DNA of 14,487 nt from Nitrospira sp. UBA6909 (GTDB taxonomy: Bacteria > Nitrospirota > Nitrospiria > Nitrospirales > Nitrospiraceae). Location of the stretch: assembly GCA_002451055.1 (NCBI GenBank), contig DKBD01000044.1, positions 15,489 through 29,975 of the forward strand. The letters are read 5' to 3'. Made by a program: the position numbers and the translations under genes. The notes below the pieces were generated by a model. It saw only the letters and a list, made by a program, of their open reading frames with translations. It was not told where the DNA came from and searched no databases. Every line of letters starts with the position of its first letter. Within the stretch, counting starts at the first letter, position 1. Positions 7,860-14,084 of the stretch are shown piece after piece.

Positions 7860-8984
7860 TTATCCGTGTGAATCGCCGACTGTAAAGGTGAAATGGGCAT
7901 CGAAATACGATTCCGTCAATTCCGGAGGAAACTTCGGCAAGGGATCCGCGCTGAGCACGGCCCGTTTTCCCGCCAAGTCATAGTACTCGTTTCCGGATGA
8001 TTGCTCGACCTCCACCCGGGTCACCGATCCATTTCGATGAAGCCTGAATTGTACGATGACAACATACGTCTGGGCGGTCACATCGACAGGTGGCGCTTTC
8101 CAAAACTTGCTGATTTGTCGACGCACGATATCCAGATACGCATTCGATCCTGGGGCCATTCCCGAAATCTTCAGCGCGGCATCGACTGCCTTGCCGCTCG
8201 TTGCCTTCGCCTCGACCTGAGGCATGGGCTTCGGCAAAGGCTCAGGCGGCGCCGCTTTCGGGAGGTCGACCTTCCTGATGTTCTGTAATTCCTGCTCCAA
8301 TTCCTTGCTCAAGTCCTCGGTCAGCGACGGCTGCGGCTTGACTTCTGACCACTCCTTGACGGGCTCTTTGGTTCCGGAAACAACCGGAACTTCCGGCAAC
8401 GTGAATTGTTTCTTTACCGGCCTCTCCTTCGGACTGAAATCTCCGAACTTAGGGGCATCGGGCGGCAATTCGAGCCTCTTCATGATATCGCTGGCGGGCA
8501 CTTTCACCGGGACCGACGGGGCAGACACCGAAGCCGCCTTAACTGGAGGGGCAGGCGGAGAAGGCTCCACCGCTTTCACCGGAGGAAGAGGCGGAGGAGG
8601 CTCCACCGCCTTCGGTTGACTCTGTGGCGGATCAGCCGCTTTCACTGGAGGTAGAGACGGAGGAGGCTCCACCGCTTTCGATTGGCTTTTGGGTGGATCA
8701 GCCGCTTTTACTGGTGGAACAGGCCGAGGAGGCTTCGCCGCTTTGGGTTGGCTCTCTTGTTGGTTGACCGCGGTAACCGGCGGAGTCAGGACAGTGGCCA
8801 GGGAAATCTCGATGGAGGCCAATGGCTTTTCGACACGTTGGGGCAGCCGAACCCACGCCACTATCGCCAGCACCGCGAGATGCAATGCGAGTGATCCTGC
8901 TACGGCAATCCATAGCCAGCGGCTGAAATCAGCCTGCCGATTGTCGTCCAACCAGAAGCCTGCGGAGGCGGAGGCCTGTCCCAT
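7860..8984 (-). CDS. tolA: TolA/TonB-family energy transducer with Pro-rich repeat region
   Basis: This transducer spans the inner membrane and carries TolQR motor force across the periplasm to TolB/Pal. The 374-aa protein has an N-terminal cytoplasmic stub, one membrane helix (about 23-46) containing Ser31-x3-His35, which fits the S-x3-H motif by which TolA and TonB contact the motor, then a long linker. Residues about 78-150 are Pro-rich 22-residue repeats of the type PPVKAADPP, followed by a charged region. Residues 282-374 form a TonB/TolA C-terminal domain: AYLDIVRRQISKFWKAPP, FRLHRNGSVTRVEVEQSSGN and DPLPKFPPEL. The Pro-rich linker is more TonB-like than the helical Ala/Lys-rich domain of E. 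coli TolA, but its place between tolR and tolB supports the TolA role. It starts at ATG 8982-8984 with AAGG upstream. Confidence 0.9.
   Translation of the reverse strand: MGQASASAGFWLDDNRQADFSRWLWIAVAGSLALHLAVLAIVAWVRLPQRVEKPLASIEISLATVLTPPVTAVNQQESQPKAAKPPRPVPPVKAADPPKSQSKAVEPPPSLPPVKAADPPQSQPKAVEPPPPLPPVKAVEPSPPAPPVKAASVSAPSVPVKVPASDIMKRLELPPDAPKFGDFSPKERPVKKQFTLPEVPVVSGTKEPVKEWSEVKPQPSLTEDLSKELEQELQNIRKVDLPKAAPPEPLPKPMPQVEAKATSGKAVDAALKISGMAPGSNAYLDIVRRQISKFWKAPPVDVTAQTYVVIVQFRLHRNGSVTRVEVEQSSGNEYYDLAGKRAVLSADPLPKFPPELTESYFDAHFTFTVGDSHG
8569..8757 (-). repeat. 66-bp tandem repeats in tolA (about three units)
   Basis: Units begin at 8569, 8635 and 8701 on the plus strand, each with a (g/a)ccgcttt(c/t)ac(c/t)gg anchor. 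The third unit is more diverged. A shorter 36-bp derivative begins near 8533. Each unit encodes a 22-residue Pro/Lys/Ala segment, so the array is in frame and forms the periplasmic linker of the energy transducer. It is a coding repeat, not a CRISPR or intergenic element. Confidence 0.85.
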
Positions 8985-8997
8985 GAACGCCTTGCCC

Positions 8998-9441
8998 TTA
9001 TTTCTTTTGTGCCGGCGTCATGGCGTCGGCGACACGTTCCGGGCCGGACGGATCAGTCACCATGCCGAGTTTCTCGATGCCTGCCTTCTTGACCCCATCC
9101 ATAACTTGGACGACCACGCCATACGGCACGTCACGGTCGGCCCGCAGATAGAGCGACACATCCGCGTGTTCCTCTTTCAGCAGACGGAGTTTTCGCTCCA
9201 ACTGCTCGACACTCACTTGCTCTTCATCAAGGTACAGACGCTGATCCTTTTCAATCGTGAGCACCGCCCGAATCTCCGGCTTGATCGTGTTCGCCGCGGA
9301 AGTCGGCAGATTGATATCCAGCCCACGGTACAGCATCGGCGCCGTGACCATGAAGATCACCAACAGCACCAGCACCACATCGACAAGCGGAATGACATTG
9401 ATCTCCGCCAAAAACCGCCGCTGTCTACTTTCGAGAATCAC
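8998..9441 (-). CDS. tolR: TolR (ExbD/TolR family biopolymer transport protein)
   Basis: TolR is the second subunit of the proton-conducting Tol motor. The 147-aa protein has EINVIPLVDVVLVLLVIFM at about 13-31, the family's single membrane helix with the essential Asp21 (the counterpart of Asp23 in E. coli TolR). A periplasmic domain follows, including YLRADRDVPYGVVVQVMDGVKKAG. The start is GTG at 9439-9441, overlapping the tolQ stop as GTGA. The ribosome-site-like GAAGGGG directly abuts it, so coupled reinitiation after tolQ is likely. tolA begins 13 bp downstream. ExbD is the alternative family name, but synteny with tolB and pal favours TolR. Confidence 0.95.
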   Translation of the reverse strand: MILESRQRRFLAEINVIPLVDVVLVLLVIFMVTAPMLYRGLDINLPTSAANTIKPEIRAVLTIEKDQRLYLDEEQVSVEQLERKLRLLKEEHADVSLYLRADRDVPYGVVVQVMDGVKKAGIEKLGMVTDPSGPERVADAMTPAQKK

Positions 9442-10163
9442 CCCTTCACTCCTACGGAAAATAGCTGTGGCTTGACAGGCGCCGACTGCGGCTTGTCGAG
9501 AAACAGCGTAAACAGCTCGACGACCACGGCATCCATGCGGAACGCCGTGCGGCGGATGCGCGTGAGAAAATAATTGTAGGCGATGACCGCGGGAATCGCG
9601 GCAAACAATCCGGCCGCCGTTGCAATCAGCGCTTCCGACACACCAGGCGCCACGGCGGCAATGCTGGCTGTGCCTTGCGAACCGATTTCCCGGAATGAAT
9701 CGATGATGCCCATCACCGTACCGAGCAACCCTACAAACGGACTGATATTCCCGGTCGTCGCAAGAAACGGCAACAGAGATTCCAGTTTGCCGATTTGACC
9801 TTGAGCGATATGCGAGGCAGCCCGTTCCAAAACGTGCCGATCAATCGTCGATATTCCGCCGACATCATGCGATTCTTGACCTTCTGAGGACACACGGCCC
9901 AACCGATCGACAACGCCATGAAAAATGGTTGCGCATGGGCTCCCGTTCGTACGATGAGCATGCCGCGCGATTTCATCGAGGCTCCTGCCCTTGGAAAGCA
10001 TGGTCATAAAGCGGTGGTCTTCAGCATCGGCTGCGCTGAACGCCCTCCACTTATAGAGGATGATGGCCCAGGAAATGACGGAGAAGCATAAGAGAATCGA
10101 CAAGACAGCTTTCGACACCACGCCGAGCGAGCCGAGAATTCCCATGAGACCGGCTTGAAACAT
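9438..10163 (-). CDS. tolQ: TolQ (ExbB/TolQ family proton-channel protein)
   Basis: TolQ is the pentameric inner-membrane channel subunit of the Tol motor. The 241-aa protein has three membrane helices: about 15-37, 127-155 and 170-193, separated by a large cytoplasmic loop. Conserved segments are NISPFVGLLGTVMGI (Thr149) and VAPGVSEALIATAAGLFAAIPAV (Thr182). These two Thr residues match the proton-path Thr145 and Thr178 of E. coli TolQ, offset by four. The ATG at 10161-10163 has GGAGG about 11 bases upstream, a rather long spacing. It is the first gene of the tol-pal cluster, and its end overlaps tolR by 4 bp. ExbB is the closest alternative label; gene context favours TolQ. Confidence 0.95.
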   Translation of the reverse strand: MFQAGLMGILGSLGVVSKAVLSILLCFSVISWAIILYKWRAFSAADAEDHRFMTMLSKGRSLDEIARHAHRTNGSPCATIFHGVVDRLGRVSSEGQESHDVGGISTIDRHVLERAASHIAQGQIGKLESLLPFLATTGNISPFVGLLGTVMGIIDSFREIGSQGTASIAAVAPGVSEALIATAAGLFAAIPAVIAYNYFLTRIRRTAFRMDAVVVELFTLFLDKPQSAPVKPQLFSVGVKG

Positions 10164-10212
10164 AACGATTATGTCCTCCCTCCTCTAGGTGCCAAGCTGC
10201 ACAGGTGAATGA

Positions 10213-10221
10213 AGTGTATCA
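10213..10221 (-). promoter_or_regulatory. Candidate extended -10 promoter for tolQ
   Basis: The minus strand reads TGATACACT, that is TG-n-TACACT (4 of 6 matches to TATAAT plus the extended TGn), about 50 bases before the tolQ ATG. No convincing -35 hexamer lies at 16-18 bases. Readthrough from the tRNA operon is an alternative source of tolQ mRNA. Confidence 0.3.
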
Positions 10222-10375
10222 GACACGGGGAAATGGAAGGGCGACAAGCTTTGATCCGTGCTGTGTCGCCGGCTCTTACCGAAGGTGCGATCCTCCACGT
10301 CAGCTCTCCATGAAGAAGAGCACGTCCTACTCAGAACCCACGACCACGGTTTGCACCCCGCGGCGCGACATGGAG

Positions 10376-10380
10376 AAAAA
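10376..10380 (-). terminator. T-run directly after tRNA-Asp
   Basis: The minus strand reads TTTTT immediately after the encoded CCA of tRNA-Asp. With the GC-rich acceptor and T-arm upstream it might terminate the tRNA transcript or mark its 3' trimming site. No separate hairpin is seen, so this is weak. Confidence 0.25.
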
Positions 10381-10458
10381 TGGCGGGGCCGACGGGATTT
10401 GAACCCGCGACCTCCAGATTGACAATCTGGCGTCCTAACCAGGCTGAACGACGGCCCC
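10381..10458 (-). tRNA. tRNA-Asp (anticodon GUC)
   Basis: The minus strand folds into a full cloverleaf. Acceptor GGGGCCG pairs with CGGCCCC, followed by discriminator G and an encoded CCA. The D-arm GTTC...GGAC has a 10-base loop. The anticodon stem CCAGA/TCTGG presents loop TTGTCAA (GTC). The T-arm is GCGGG-TTCGAAT-CCCGT. Length including CCA is 78. It is 127 bp downstream of tRNA-Val on the same strand and probably cotranscribed with it. Confidence 0.97.
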
Positions 10459-10585
10459 TCAAAGTCTGCGTGTGGCGGAAGATTCAGAACAACAAGATTA
10501 CTTATACGGTCATCGGGTATATCTCGAACGTTACATTCAGCAGTTTGATCTCCAAGGAGACCCTGTTTCGCGCATTCAACCATCG

Positions 10586-10661
10586 TGGTAGGCGGAACAG
10601 GGATCGAACCTGTGACCTCTGCCTTGTAAGGGCAGCGCTCTCCCAACTGAGCTATCCGCCC
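10586..10661 (-). tRNA. tRNA-Val (anticodon UAC)
   Basis: The minus strand gives a 76-base cloverleaf including CCA. Acceptor GGGCGGA pairs with TCCGCCT (G-U at the first pair), discriminator A. The anticodon stem CTGCC/GGCAG carries loop CTTACAA (anticodon TAC). The T-arm is ACAGG-TTCGATC-CCTGT. A TTGACA-type promoter lies just upstream. The 127 bp between it and tRNA-Asp hold no further RNA gene or reading frame that I can support. Confidence 0.97.
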
Positions 10662-10684
10662 GATTTTCTTGGCAACACCGGCGG

Positions 10685-10713
10685 AGGTTACCAAGTCCCT
10701 GTCACCTTGTCAA
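10685..10713 (-). promoter_or_regulatory. Candidate sigma-70 promoter for the tRNA-Val/tRNA-Asp unit
   Basis: The minus strand has a perfect TTGACA (10708-10713), a 17-base spacer and TAACCT (10685-10690; 3 of 6 matches to TATAAT). The predicted start would be roughly 15-20 bases before the mature tRNA-Val 5' end, a usual distance for a stable-RNA promoter. Confidence 0.5.
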
Positions 10714-10776
10714 CCAGTTCTCGCACTCTATTCTCGAATACTGCTGAGACCGGCTAACGGCTCTCTTCTTTCATAG

Positions 10777-11718
10777 TCAAGATCGCAATGGTTTCCCGCG
10801 TGTCTGTCGCGGGAAATATCGGCGATGGACCTGCTTAAGCCGGCTGCGCTCCACATGCGTATAGATCTGAGTTGTCGCTATGTCGGCGTGGCCAAGCATG
10901 GTCTGCACCGCGCGCAAGTCGGCCCCGCCCTCCAAGAGATGAGTCGCAAAGGAATGCCGCAGCATGTGCGGCGAAATCGACTTCGCAATTCCTGCGCGCC
11001 GCGCCCGCTGCCGCAGCAATTTCCAAAATGCCTGCCTGGTCAGCGCCTGTGCGCGACGCGAGACAAACAGCGCGCGCGAGGCGCGACCCTTGAGCAGGAC
11101 GGGCCGCACATGCGCGATGTAATCAACCACCAGATCCCGCGCCGTCTGTCCCATTGGAACGATCCGCTCCTTGGCGCCTTTCCCCACCACTCGCAGACAA
11201 CTCCCGTTCAGATCGACCTGCGACATAGCGAGCCCCACCAGTTCCGAGACGCGGAGCCCCGAGGCATACAGTAACTCCAGCATCGCACGGTCCCGGCGGT
11301 CTTCGGCGACTGAACCGGCAGGCATATCCAACAGCTGATCAACCTCCCGCCTCGTCAAAGTCTTGGGCAACTTAAGGGCTCGCCTCCTCGCCGTGAGGTC
11401 GTGCAGCGGATTCGTTTCCGCGATCCGCTCCCGGACCAGAAAGCGAAACCATCCACGCATCGCCGAGAGCATGCGCGCAACGGACGAACCCGCGAGCGCT
11501 TGCCGTCTCAAGGAAGCGAGAAACGCGGCCACGACCGACGGCGCAATCGCGTCGCCCATTTTGACCCCGTGCTGCGCCAGGTATTGCTGCAGCTTCGTGA
11601 GATCGCACCGGTACGATTCGATTGTATTGGTCGCCAATCCGCCCTCGACCCGTAGTCGGCACAGATAGCGTTCAACAAGCGGATCCAAGATGAGAGCCGC
11701 TGAATCAGTCACGTTCAT
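10777..11718 (-). CDS. xerD: Site-specific tyrosine recombinase XerD
   Basis: XerD resolves chromosome dimers at dif, normally with XerC. The 313-aa protein has an N-terminal SAM-like core-binding domain (about 12-97) and a catalytic domain with all six tyrosine-recombinase residues: Arg156 in ASGLRVSEL, Lys180 in VGKGAKERIVPMG, His251 and Arg254 in SPHMLRHSFATHLLEGG, His277 in LGHADIATTQIYTHV and the nucleophile Tyr286. Positions run 7-8 above those of E. coli XerD, and the sequence near the Tyr favours XerD over XerC. The ATG at 11716-11718 lacks a clear ribosome site. It ends 115 bp before tRNA-Val. No dif-like site, integrase-type extra domain or att repeats are visible nearby, so it reads as a housekeeping gene. 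Confidence 0.93.
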   Translation of the reverse strand: MNVTDSAALILDPLVERYLCRLRVEGGLATNTIESYRCDLTKLQQYLAQHGVKMGDAIAPSVVAAFLASLRRQALAGSSVARMLSAMRGWFRFLVRERIAETNPLHDLTARRRALKLPKTLTRREVDQLLDMPAGSVAEDRRDRAMLELLYASGLRVSELVGLAMSQVDLNGSCLRVVGKGAKERIVPMGQTARDLVVDYIAHVRPVLLKGRASRALFVSRRAQALTRQAFWKLLRQRARRAGIAKSISPHMLRHSFATHLLEGGADLRAVQTMLGHADIATTQIYTHVERSRLKQVHRRYFPRQTRGKPLRS

Positions 11719-11794
11719 TCAATGGCCGATGGCAATTACGATGACATATTGTCGCAGACTCGTCCTCGATCCATCTGTGATGGTACGGAATGCA

Positions 11795-11823
11795 ACTATA
11801 GCCCACTCCTGCAGCCGGCACAA
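11795..11823 (-). promoter_or_regulatory. Candidate promoter for xerD
   Basis: The minus strand has TATAGT (5 of 6 matches to TATAAT) at 11795-11800 and TTGTGC (3 of 6 matches to TTGACA) at 11818-11823, spaced by 17 bases. It would give an untranslated leader of about 70 bases before the xerD ATG. Confidence 0.4.
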
Positions 11824-11933
11824 CGAAGAGTCGAGTTTCACGGTTTGAGCCTGCTCCGCCGAAGCAGCTTCGGCTGCAAAGGCCGGACAGCCGTGGTTTC
11901 CGGCATCGGCGGATGAAGGCTCAGCGGTTCTCC

Positions 11934-11962
11934 TTGACACATTCCACCCTTTCCGTTACTAG
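11934..11962 (+). promoter_or_regulatory. Candidate promoter for the TPR/binding-fold gene
   Basis: A perfect TTGACA at 11934-11939 is followed after 17 bases by TACTAG (11957-11962, 3 of 6 matches to TATAAT). The predicted start lies about 33 bases before the ATG at 12003. The -35 is strong and the -10 weak. Confidence 0.45.
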
Positions 11963-12002
11963 TCACTCGGTACAGCGTCTTTCCTAACGCCGTTCGAACG
12001 CA

Positions 12003-13964
12003 ATGTTTTCCGACATACGCCATCTTAAAGTCCCGCCTGGCTTGCCGCGCTTGACCGGCATCCTCTTGTGCATTGCGCTGCTTCTCGTTCTGCCGGAGAT
12101 CGGCGTGGGGGCAAAGAAACCGCCAAAGCCTGCTCCGAACCCACCGGAGCTGGGACAGGCGAAGCAACTCATAGAGAAAGGCGACCCTGAGTCCGCCGCG
12201 ACCGTGCTGCGCCGATTTCTTGAGGGGGCGCCGCGCCCGGAACACCTGGACGACACCTATCTGCTCCTTGGCGCCGCGCTCTTCCAAATGAAAAACTACC
12301 CGGAAGCGAACAAGTATCTCGGCCAGCTTCAAGAAGAGTTCCCCGATTCCGAAGTGAGCGATCGCGGCAAACTCCTACTGGCCCGCTCACATGCCGCCAT
12401 GGGCAATCCTGACTTAGCCCTCTCACTGTTGGCCCAAGTGCGCACCACAACCGAGGACGACAACACCAAACATGAGGCGCTGAAACTGACCGCGGACGCA
12501 TTTGTCCAGAAGAAAGATTTCCCAAAGGCCATCCACACATTTTTGGAAGCCATCGAAGACGGCCCAGACGAACAGACGGCGGACATGCGCGAGCAAGTGC
12601 GTGACATGATCGCGACGAAGCTCGACAGAAAAGGGCTGGTCCGAGTGCGAGATACGTTCCCACATTCCTATCCGGGTGACCTCGCATCGATTCGTCTCAT
12701 CGACTACTACATCGCGCGCGGCGAAGGCCACCTGGCAGAACGTGAATGCCGGCACTTTCTCGCCGCCTTTCCCGACCACCCTCAAACTCCCAAGGTCATG
12801 GACTCATTGGTCCTCCTGGAAGCGAAGCTCGGAGCCAACCAATATTTCATCGCAACGGTCCTCCCCCTGTCTGGGCGCCTGAGCGCTTTTGCCAACGACG
12901 TCCTGCAAGGCATTCAGCTCGCACTCGAGAGCGCGCGCGAACAGGCCGGCACGCCGTCCATCGGCTTGATCGTGAAGGACCATGACGAGAACCGCCAGGG
13001 GTTTTTGGATGATTTGTCGGCGCTTCTCACTCATGACCAACCGCTCGCGGTCATTGGCCCCATGTTGTCGAAGAATCTCCCGGCGATGGCCGAGATGGCA
13101 CAAAAGACCAGGGTGCCGTTGATCACCCCTACCGCTACCTTGCCGAACGTCCGCCGGCTGGGCAAGTACCTGTTCAGCACCTCGTTGACATACGATATGC
13201 AGGCCGAGCGCATCGCGATCTACGCCGCGAAAGACCAAGGCTATCGCCGCTTTTGCATTCTGCACCCCGATACGGTCTACGGGCGGGAACTCGCTCGGCT
13301 CTTCGCACAGAATGTCCGGCGGGAGGGCGGAGAAATCATCGCCATCGAGTCCTTCAAGGAAGGGGACACGGATTTTGGCCAACCGATTAAGCAGTTTAAA
13401 GAGGAGGATCTCAAGAAGTATGGGCTCGCCGTACCGATCGATCCATCACGGTCGACTTCCAAAGGCGCCAATCGAAACGACAAGCGTATCCTATACACGC
13501 CGGGATTCGATGCCATATTCATCCCCAGCCGATCCAGCGACATCGGCTTGATCGCCGCGCAACTGGCCTTCCATGACATACGAGTTCCGCTGCTCGGAAC
13601 AAACGGATGGAATACACCTGATTTCGCCCGCACCGCCGATCGAACGGTCGAGGGCGCGACCTTCGTCGATGCGTTTTTTGTGGACAGCCCCAACCTGGTT
13701 GTAAAGGACTTCGTGCAGCGATACCAGCAGCGCTTCCAGACCATGCCGTCGCTTTTCACGGTGCAGGGATACGACGCCGCCAGAGTGGTCATCGAGGGAA
13801 TCCGCAACGGCGCCACTTCCGGAGCAGCCCTTCAAGAATTCTTGACGACACAGCGAAGCTTGCCCGCACTCGCCGGACCGTCCGGGTTTGGGCCGGACGG
13901 CATGCTGCACCGACCGCTCTTTCTTCTTCAGGTGAAACAAGGTAAATTTGTGCAGCTGAATTGA
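12003..13964 (+). CDS. LpoA-like protein: TPR domain fused to a periplasmic ligand-binding fold
   Basis: The 653-aa protein has a hydrophobic export segment (about 17-36) with likely signal cleavage near GVGA (34-37). TPR-like repeats cover about 47-275, with landmarks LLLGAALFQMKNYPEANKYL and a following LLLARSHAAMGNPDLALSLL. A type I periplasmic-binding fold covers about 280-653, beginning with FIATVLPLSGRLSAFANDV. This TPR-plus-binding-fold order is that of penicillin-binding-protein activators such as LpoA, which stimulate PBP1A from the outer membrane. Cys23 (ILLC) does not make a good lipobox, so unlike LpoA the protein is probably soluble or signal-anchored. A charged insertion (about 467-499) interrupts the binding fold. 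An amino-acid transporter binding-protein role is the alternative. No strong ribosome site precedes the ATG. Function is inferred from architecture. Confidence 0.82.
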   Translation: MFSDIRHLKVPPGLPRLTGILLCIALLLVLPEIGVGAKKPPKPAPNPPELGQAKQLIEKGDPESAATVLRRFLEGAPRPEHLDDTYLLLGAALFQMKNYPEANKYLGQLQEEFPDSEVSDRGKLLLARSHAAMGNPDLALSLLAQVRTTTEDDNTKHEALKLTADAFVQKKDFPKAIHTFLEAIEDGPDEQTADMREQVRDMIATKLDRKGLVRVRDTFPHSYPGDLASIRLIDYYIARGEGHLAERECRHFLAAFPDHPQTPKVMDSLVLLEAKLGANQYFIATVLPLSGRLSAFANDVLQGIQLALESAREQAGTPSIGLIVKDHDENRQGFLDDLSALLTHDQPLAVIGPMLSKNLPAMAEMAQKTRVPLITPTATLPNVRRLGKYLFSTSLTYDMQAERIAIYAAKDQGYRRFCILHPDTVYGRELARLFAQNVRREGGEIIAIESFKEGDTDFGQPIKQFKEEDLKKYGLAVPIDPSRSTSKGANRNDKRILYTPGFDAIFIPSRSSDIGLIAAQLAFHDIRVPLLGTNGWNTPDFARTADRTVEGATFVDAFFVDSPNLVVKDFVQRYQQRFQTMPSLFTVQGYDAARVVIEGIRNGATSGAALQEFLTTQRSLPALAGPSGFGPDGMLHRPLFLLQVKQGKFVQLN

Positions 13965-13974
13965 CCGGATACTG

Positions 13975-13993
13975 ACACCGCCGGCGGCGGTGT
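13975..13993 (+). other. Hairpin after the LpoA-like gene
   Basis: A perfect 8-bp inverted repeat, ACACCGCC and GGCGGTGT with a GGC loop, begins 11 bases after the stop codon. It is followed by TCGCG rather than T's, so it is not a classical intrinsic terminator; it may protect the 3' end or slow transcription. The rest of the 120-bp gap to the next gene shows nothing else. Confidence 0.45.
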
Positions 13994-14084
13994 TCGCGTA
14001 TCGTCGAACGGCTCACGACACGAGGTGCGGCCCCGTAGTTCTGAGACGCCCTGATTTTTCAACATCCGCCAGGACCGACCCGGA

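Larger units (their letters stand above)
10164..10380 (-). other. 217-bp leader between tRNA-Asp and tolQ
   Basis: No credible gene lies here. The region holds an 8-bp perfect inverted repeat, TCTCCATG (10305-10312) and CATGGAGA (10369-10376), separated by 56 bases, and the candidate tolQ promoter near 10213. It could be the untranslated leader of the tol-pal transcript. A long frame across it and both tRNAs is a translation artefact. Confidence 0.5.
11719..12002. other. Divergent intergenic region between xerD and the TPR/binding-fold gene
   Basis: This 284-bp stretch contains no supported gene. It holds two outward-facing promoter candidates and, between them, a perfect 7-bp inverted repeat (GCCGAAG, 3-base loop, CTTCGGC; 11858-11874). 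Neither side of the hairpin has a T-run. It could be an operator or an RNA hairpin, or a chance structure. Confidence 0.5.

Noticed and set aside
8569..8757. Regularly spaced 66-bp repeats as a possible CRISPR or intergenic satellite
   Set aside because: They are contiguous, diverged, lie in frame within tolA, and encode a Pro-rich linker.
10185..10694. A 169-aa minus-strand frame spanning the tolQ leader and both tRNAs
   Set aside because: It reads through two convincing tRNA genes; segments such as AQLGERCPYKAEVTGSIPVPP are the familiar false translation of tRNA sequence.
10744..10773. Imperfect GAGACCGG/CGGCTCTC hairpin between xerD and tRNA-Val as a terminator
   Set aside because: The stem needs a bulge, and the T-rich side faces plus-strand transcription, where no gene ends; as an xerD terminator it lacks a T-run.
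10381..11718. tRNAs next to a tyrosine recombinase as the edge of an integrative element
   Set aside because: The recombinase is a standard-length XerD with Xer-type catalytic segments. No repeated tRNA 3' end, excisionase or cargo genes are seen, and the neighbours are housekeeping genes.
11838..12332. A 164-aa minus-strand frame over the divergent region and the start of the LpoA-like gene
   Set aside because: It lies opposite a clear exported TPR protein, has no recognisable domain and low-complexity composition; it is a shadow of high-GC coding sequence.
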